Shown here piece after piece: positions 60,745 through 64,000 of a DNA stretch of 64,000 nt (position 1 is its first letter; each line of letters starts with the position of its first letter). Both the position numbers and the translations under genes were made by a program. Source of the stretch: CAVREM01 sp963728825 (GTDB taxonomy: Bacteria; Acidobacteriota; Vicinamibacteria; Vicinamibacterales; CAVVIG01); NCBI GenBank assembly GCA_963728825.1, contig CAVSLA010000005.1, positions 310,001 to 374,000 on the forward strand. Reading direction: 5' to 3'. The notes beneath the pieces are model-generated. The model was not told the origin of the DNA. It saw only the letters and a list, made by a program, of their open reading frames with translations, and did no database searches.

Positions 60745-61275
60745 TCATTGCGGCTTGGGCACAGGTCTGGCGCGTGAGGACCAGTGCACCGCCCGGATCT
60801 GCCAGCCTTGCGGTCCGCGGCTCAGAACCATCAGCTCGGTGCCAATCGAATCGATTGTGCGTCCCTGGAAGGTTCCCTTGAATTCGCTCGTGCAGGTGGA
60901 CCAGGCGGCATCGCCTGCGACGACGATCCGCAGCGCGCTGCGGCTCATCGGGACCGTCTTCTCGAACTCGATGTCGCCCGGCAGGTGGTTCTTCTGGTAC
61001 TCGGCACGCGTTTCGACGCCTCCCGCCTCGAGAAACAACGCATCCGCCGCCACGACCGCCATCGCGGCGGCCGCGTCACCCTTCGTGACGGCGTTGTGAA
61101 ACCGTGTCACGACCGCCCGCACGGCGCCCTCATCGGTCGCCTGCTGCGCCGCCGCATGCAGCGGCACACCTCCACCAGCCTCGCGCAACAGCTGCCAACC
61201 AAACAGCTCATTCAGAAAGATCAGGGCTCCCGCAATCAACAACGCCTTGGCAATCGTCAGGCTCACTCGGATCAT
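60745..61275 (-). CDS. SnoaL/NTF2-like protein with an N-terminal membrane segment
   Basis: 176 residues. A hydrophobic N-terminus (TIAKALLIAGALIFLNELFG, residues 7-26) is followed by an NTF2-like domain: DEGAVRAVVTRFHNAVTKGD, ALRIVVAGDAAWSTCTSEFK and LMVLSRGPQGWQIRAVHWSS. SgcJ/EcaC-type. Ligand unknown. AAGGAG lies 7 nt upstream of the ATG. Confidence 0.82.
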   Translation of the reverse strand: MIRVSLTIAKALLIAGALIFLNELFGWQLLREAGGGVPLHAAAQQATDEGAVRAVVTRFHNAVTKGDAAAAMAVVAADALFLEAGGVETRAEYQKNHLPGDIEFEKTVPMSRSALRIVVAGDAAWSTCTSEFKGTFQGRTIDSIGTELMVLSRGPQGWQIRAVHWSSRARPVPKPQ

Positions 61276-61307
61276 CGTGCGGCTCCTTCAGAAAACCCGT
61301 GGACAGC

Positions 61308-61703
61308 TTACGTCAGGTTGAGCTGCCAGGAGACCCCGAAGCGGTCGCTGCACCACCCGAAGCGACGGCTGAACCCGTAGCTGCCGAGAGGCATGAACGT
61401 CTCGCCCCCGGAGGCCAGCGCAGCGAACGCCGTGTCCAGCTCCGCCTCGTCTTCACACTCCACGAAGATCGAGGTTGCCGGGGTGAAGGTGAACGCGTGT
61501 TGGACCGGACTGTCGATCAGGATGAGCGCATGGCCCTTCAGCGAGGCGTCGGCGCGCTTCACCGTGCCCTCCGGTCCGGGCTGGCCTGGTCCGTATCGCT
61601 CGATCTTTTCGACGCGGAAGTCGGCGAACGTGGCTTGATAGAGCTCGATCGCCGCACGGGCATGTCCGACAAACATGAGATGGGTCGCAGCACGTGTGGC
61701 CAT
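61308..61703 (-). CDS. PhnB-like VOC-family protein
   Basis: 131 residues. The HLMFVGHARAAIELYQATFA start and the FGWCSDRFGVSWQLN ending are typical of the PhnB/3-demethylubiquinone methyltransferase-like subgroup of VOC proteins. No known enzyme activity can be assigned. Confidence 0.88.
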   Translation of the reverse strand: MATRAATHLMFVGHARAAIELYQATFADFRVEKIERYGPGQPGPEGTVKRADASLKGHALILIDSPVQHAFTFTPATSIFVECEDEAELDTAFAALASGGETFMPLGSYGFSRRFGWCSDRFGVSWQLNLT

Positions 61704-61742
61704 ATTGATGTCCGTTCGAATGTAGGCCGGGTTCGGATGCGA

Positions 61743-62774
61743 TCACTCCAGGCGGTATTCCATGATCACGCGGAGATCGGTGCGAAGTCCACGCGCTTTC
61801 TCGTGCGCGACCAGCTCGACATGCTGCGGCGGGAGATGCCCCGCGTCGACGACACGAAAGCCGAGCTTCTCGTAGAACGGCTGGTTCCAGGGAACGGCCC
61901 GAAAGGTCGACAGCGTGACTTTCAAGAAGCCGGCCGCTTTGGCCCACCTGCAGACCGCATCCACGAGACGCGACCCGACACCCCGTCGGGCGTGCTCGGG
62001 AACGACGTCCAGCTCGTCGAGATGTGCGAGCTGATCGAGGATGACGACCTGCGCGAACCCGACAACGTCCTCGTCAGGTCCGACCGCGACCCAGAGGTGA
62101 CCTCGCTGGCGCGCTGCGTCCAGCTCTTCGAAGCTGCTGGCATTGTTCAGAAAAGCCGGGGTGAGCCCGGTTTCGCTCAACCAGCTTTCGAACGCGCGGG
62201 CGGCGCGCCGTTCGACGGTCGGGAGGCGGTCGACATCCGCCGGCTCGGCCAGACGAATCGTGTAGACGCCGACGGCCCCGCGTACGATCTTGAGCGTCGT
62301 GATCAGCTGACCGACGTGGCGCGTCGTGTGTTCGGCAGCATGAAACAGCAGGCCGATGACGGTGGCCGGCAGCTGCGCGCGCCCGACGGCACGGTGATTC
62401 AGCAACGCCTCACGTGGTGTCGAACGCAGTTGCGCGAGGGCGCGGTCGATCGCCTCTTGCGCGGCAGCCGCGAGTGCCGACGCCGGCGCGCCGGATGTGC
62501 CCTCCTCTACGAGCGCGGCACGTTGCGCCTCGTTCAACCGTTCCCCTCTGGCGTAGGTCAGCAGCCGATCGAGGCTGCCTGCCACATGCTGCAGGTGATA
62601 GCCGGCTGACGCGGCTCCGCCGGGCCGCTGCCACAAGTCGTCCGCGCTCGCGCCCGCGGTCACGCGCTCGATGTCTTCGCGTGCCTGCACCAGTGCATGA
62701 GCGGCCGGCATCAGCAGCGGCTCGACGCCGGGAAGGGGCCCCCGCAGCCAGGCCTCCGGCGCGGTTACCGTCAT
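61743..62774 (-). CDS. DinB-GNAT fusion protein
   Basis: 343 residues in one continuous frame. Residues about 25-165 are a DinB-like bundle (GYHLQHVAGSLDRLLTYARG with H59/H62, and LLFHAAEHTTRHVGQLITTL with further histidines). Residues about 172-343 are a GNAT acetyltransferase (TIRLAEPADVDRLPTVERRA, ELDVVPEHARRGVGSRLVDA with the acetyl-CoA loop). The start ATG overlaps the VOC gene stop as ATGA. No frameshift is seen at the junction. Confidence 0.87.
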   Translation of the reverse strand: MTVTAPEAWLRGPLPGVEPLLMPAAHALVQAREDIERVTAGASADDLWQRPGGAASAGYHLQHVAGSLDRLLTYARGERLNEAQRAALVEEGTSGAPASALAAAAQEAIDRALAQLRSTPREALLNHRAVGRAQLPATVIGLLFHAAEHTTRHVGQLITTLKIVRGAVGVYTIRLAEPADVDRLPTVERRAARAFESWLSETGLTPAFLNNASSFEELDAARQRGHLWVAVGPDEDVVGFAQVVILDQLAHLDELDVVPEHARRGVGSRLVDAVCRWAKAAGFLKVTLSTFRAVPWNQPFYEKLGFRVVDAGHLPPQHVELVAHEKARGLRTDLRVIMEYRLE

Positions 62775-63604
62775 GACGCCGCGACTGGCCGAGGGCTGCC
62801 GGACAGCGCCTGGCGAACGACCTCGTGATCGTAGGTCGTCAGCTCGAGACGATGACCGTAGGGATCGGAGAAATAGATCGAATAGGCCTTCGTGTGATCG
62901 ACGATTGCATCCCCGGTCACCGGCCGGCCGGCCTGATTGCTGAGGGCGAGATCGGGCAAACGGCTCAGGAACCCCAGGAATCCGCCGCCGTGGATGCGAA
63001 ACGCAACGCGATGAAATCCGGCGGTTTCCTTCGCGCCCTGCGGTTGACCGACGAACAGCGCCAGCTTGGTCTCGCCATCGTCGCTCGAGATCATCAGCGG
63101 GCCGCGGGGGTCGTCGGCCCACGCACGGTAGGCGTCGATAATCGTCAATCCGAGCACCCGTTCGTACCAGCGTGCGGCTTCGAGCCGATCCGGCACGAAG
63201 AGCTCCACGTGATCGAGAGAGCCGGCGATGTCCGCCCTCTTGCCCTGCGGCTCCCACAACTCGACGGGATTGCCTTCGGGATCGTGGAGTCGCGCGAAGC
63301 GGCCGTTCGGATAGGTTTCGGGGTCGACGACCACCTCGATGCCGCTCGCCCGCAATTGCGAAACCAACGCGTCGAGGTTGGCCACCCGAAAGTTGATCAT
63401 CCAGCCCTGGCTGGGTCGATCGAAATACGTCGTGTCGGATGGAAACGGCTGCAGAATCGTCGGCCCCGCGGCTTGATACCACGGCTGCTGATCGTAGTCG
63501 GTCGGCGTCTGCGTCACGCCGAGGTGCTGTTCGTACCAGGTGCGCAGCGCGTCCGGATCGCTGCCACGAAAGAACACGCCGCCGATGCCGGTGACTTTTT
63601 CCAT
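62771..63604 (-). CDS. Two-domain VOC (glyoxalase) protein
   Basis: 277 residues with two VOC modules: residues about 4-125 (GIGGVFFRGSDPDALRTWYE ... RLHDPEGNPVELWEPQ) and about 130-270 (SLDHVELFVPDRLEAARWYE ... YFSDPYGHRLELTTYD). This resembles extradiol-dioxygenase-like or glyoxalase I-type pairs. The ATG at 63604 follows a GAGGA. Confidence 0.88.
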   Translation of the reverse strand: MEKVTGIGGVFFRGSDPDALRTWYEQHLGVTQTPTDYDQQPWYQAAGPTILQPFPSDTTYFDRPSQGWMINFRVANLDALVSQLRASGIEVVVDPETYPNGRFARLHDPEGNPVELWEPQGKRADIAGSLDHVELFVPDRLEAARWYERVLGLTIIDAYRAWADDPRGPLMISSDDGETKLALFVGQPQGAKETAGFHRVAFRIHGGGFLGFLSRLPDLALSNQAGRPVTGDAIVDHTKAYSIYFSDPYGHRLELTTYDHEVVRQALSGSPRPVAAS

Positions 63605-63615
63605 GACCGATGTCC

Positions 63616-64000
63616 TCAGACGAGCGCCACCGCGCGGCACCATCCGGCGCTGCCCCCTTTGATTTTGACCGGGAGGCAGGACACGTAGAAGCCGTGCGGG
63701 CGCGGAAGGCGATCGAGGTTCGCGAGCTTTTCGATCTGGCAGTATTCCCTGGTGATGCCGGCAAAGTGCGCCGGCCAGATGTGCCGGCCGTCACCGGTTC
63801 GCTTGAAATCGTCGATTTGCGCAGCGAACTCGCGGTCGAGGGTCCAGGCATCGATGCCAATCATGTGGATGCCCTGCTCGACCAGCCACAAGGTGCTGTC
63901 GCGATCCAGGCCGGGTTGCCGGAAATACTCGGGGGTGCCCCAGCGTGTCGCTGCGCCGGTCTGAATCAGGACGATGTCGTTGGGCGACAGCGCGTAGCGA
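63616..64000 (-). CDS. Cyclase-family (kynurenine formamidase-like) protein, partial
   Basis: The 5' end lies beyond the window. The visible 128 codons include SPNDIVLIQTGAATRWGTPE, GIHMIGIDAWTLDREF (the cyclase HxGTHxD-region follow-on GIDxxS-like segment), the HFAGITREYCQIEKLANLD block and the final LPRPHGFYVSCLPVKIKGG then AGWCRAVAL. This matches the end of the metal-dependent cyclase/formamidase family. It lies 11 nt before the two-domain VOC gene. Confidence 0.87.
   Translation of the reverse strand, partial: RYALSPNDIVLIQTGAATRWGTPEYFRQPGLDRDSTLWLVEQGIHMIGIDAWTLDREFAAQIDDFKRTGDGRHIWPAHFAGITREYCQIEKLANLDRLPRPHGFYVSCLPVKIKGGSAGWCRAVALV

Overview
This is 64 kb of high-GC chromosomal bacterial DNA. 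The gene content points to an Acidobacteriota lineage, most like the Vicinamibacteria: an ADOP-type duplicated permease, many DinB, VOC and YdeI paralogues, a carboxypeptidase-regulatory/vWA exported protein, DUF1684, DUF4159 and a Tat-exported TldD. This placement is an inference from gene content; no rRNA or tRNA gene was found to settle it.

Region 1 (28-16.5 kb, all minus strand) is one fused str-S10-spc superoperon. It is read from a strong sigma-70-type promoter near 16.5 kb in the order rpsL, rpsG, fusA, rpsJ, rplC, rplD, rplW, rplB, rpsS, rplV, rpsC, rplP, rpmC, rpsQ, rplN, rplX, rplE, rpsN, rpsH, rplF, rplR, rpsE, rpmD, rplO, secY, adk, map. No tuf lies between fusA and rpsJ. Some junctions are ATGA or GTGA overlaps, but most wider spacers are filled with short tandem repeats or palindromic elements that recur elsewhere in the window.

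Region 2 (16.5-23.7 kb, minus) holds a PP2C phosphatase, an ATP-dependent DNA ligase, a RodZ-type HTH protein, a DinB protein, a DDAH-type hydrolase, a GT-C-like membrane protein and cystathionine beta-synthase. Region 3 (23.7-30.3 kb, mostly plus) holds a cupin, an exported vWA protein, gluQ (minus, convergent), a Tat-type TldD with its TldE partner, and a small membrane protein. Region 4 (30.3-35.8 kb, minus) is a tightly overlapping operon (polytopic spermidine-synthase-like protein, unknown protein, YciI, cytochrome P450), then a CMD-like secreted protein and a SWIB protein with a clear terminator. Region 5 (35.9-50.3 kb) is mixed: a frameshifted DUF4159 gene, thioesterase, YdeI, flotillin/NfeD, ADOP permease, a degraded stretch with a four-helix-bundle pseudogene, HAD and esterase, a zinc-ribbon protein, an M20 amidohydrolase and DUF1684. 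Region 6 (50.4-64 kb) holds DinB, LysE, VOC, cytosine deaminase, RDD, DMT, NHL, esterase, ATP-grasp, MBL-fold, DUF6282, GNAT and VOC genes, a DinB-GNAT fusion and a partial cyclase.

The most unusual material is non-coding. (i) A dispersed element with a GGGGCCCC core sits directly upstream of start codons and seems to supply the ribosome-binding site. (ii) Short hairpins begin at, and appear to supply, TAG stop codons. (iii) Each spacer of the ribosomal operon carries its own simple repeat. (iv) A 253-bp palindrome near 51.6 kb can fold as a cloverleaf. (v) Several genes have a -10 box 6-8 nt before the start codon, which suggests leaderless transcripts.
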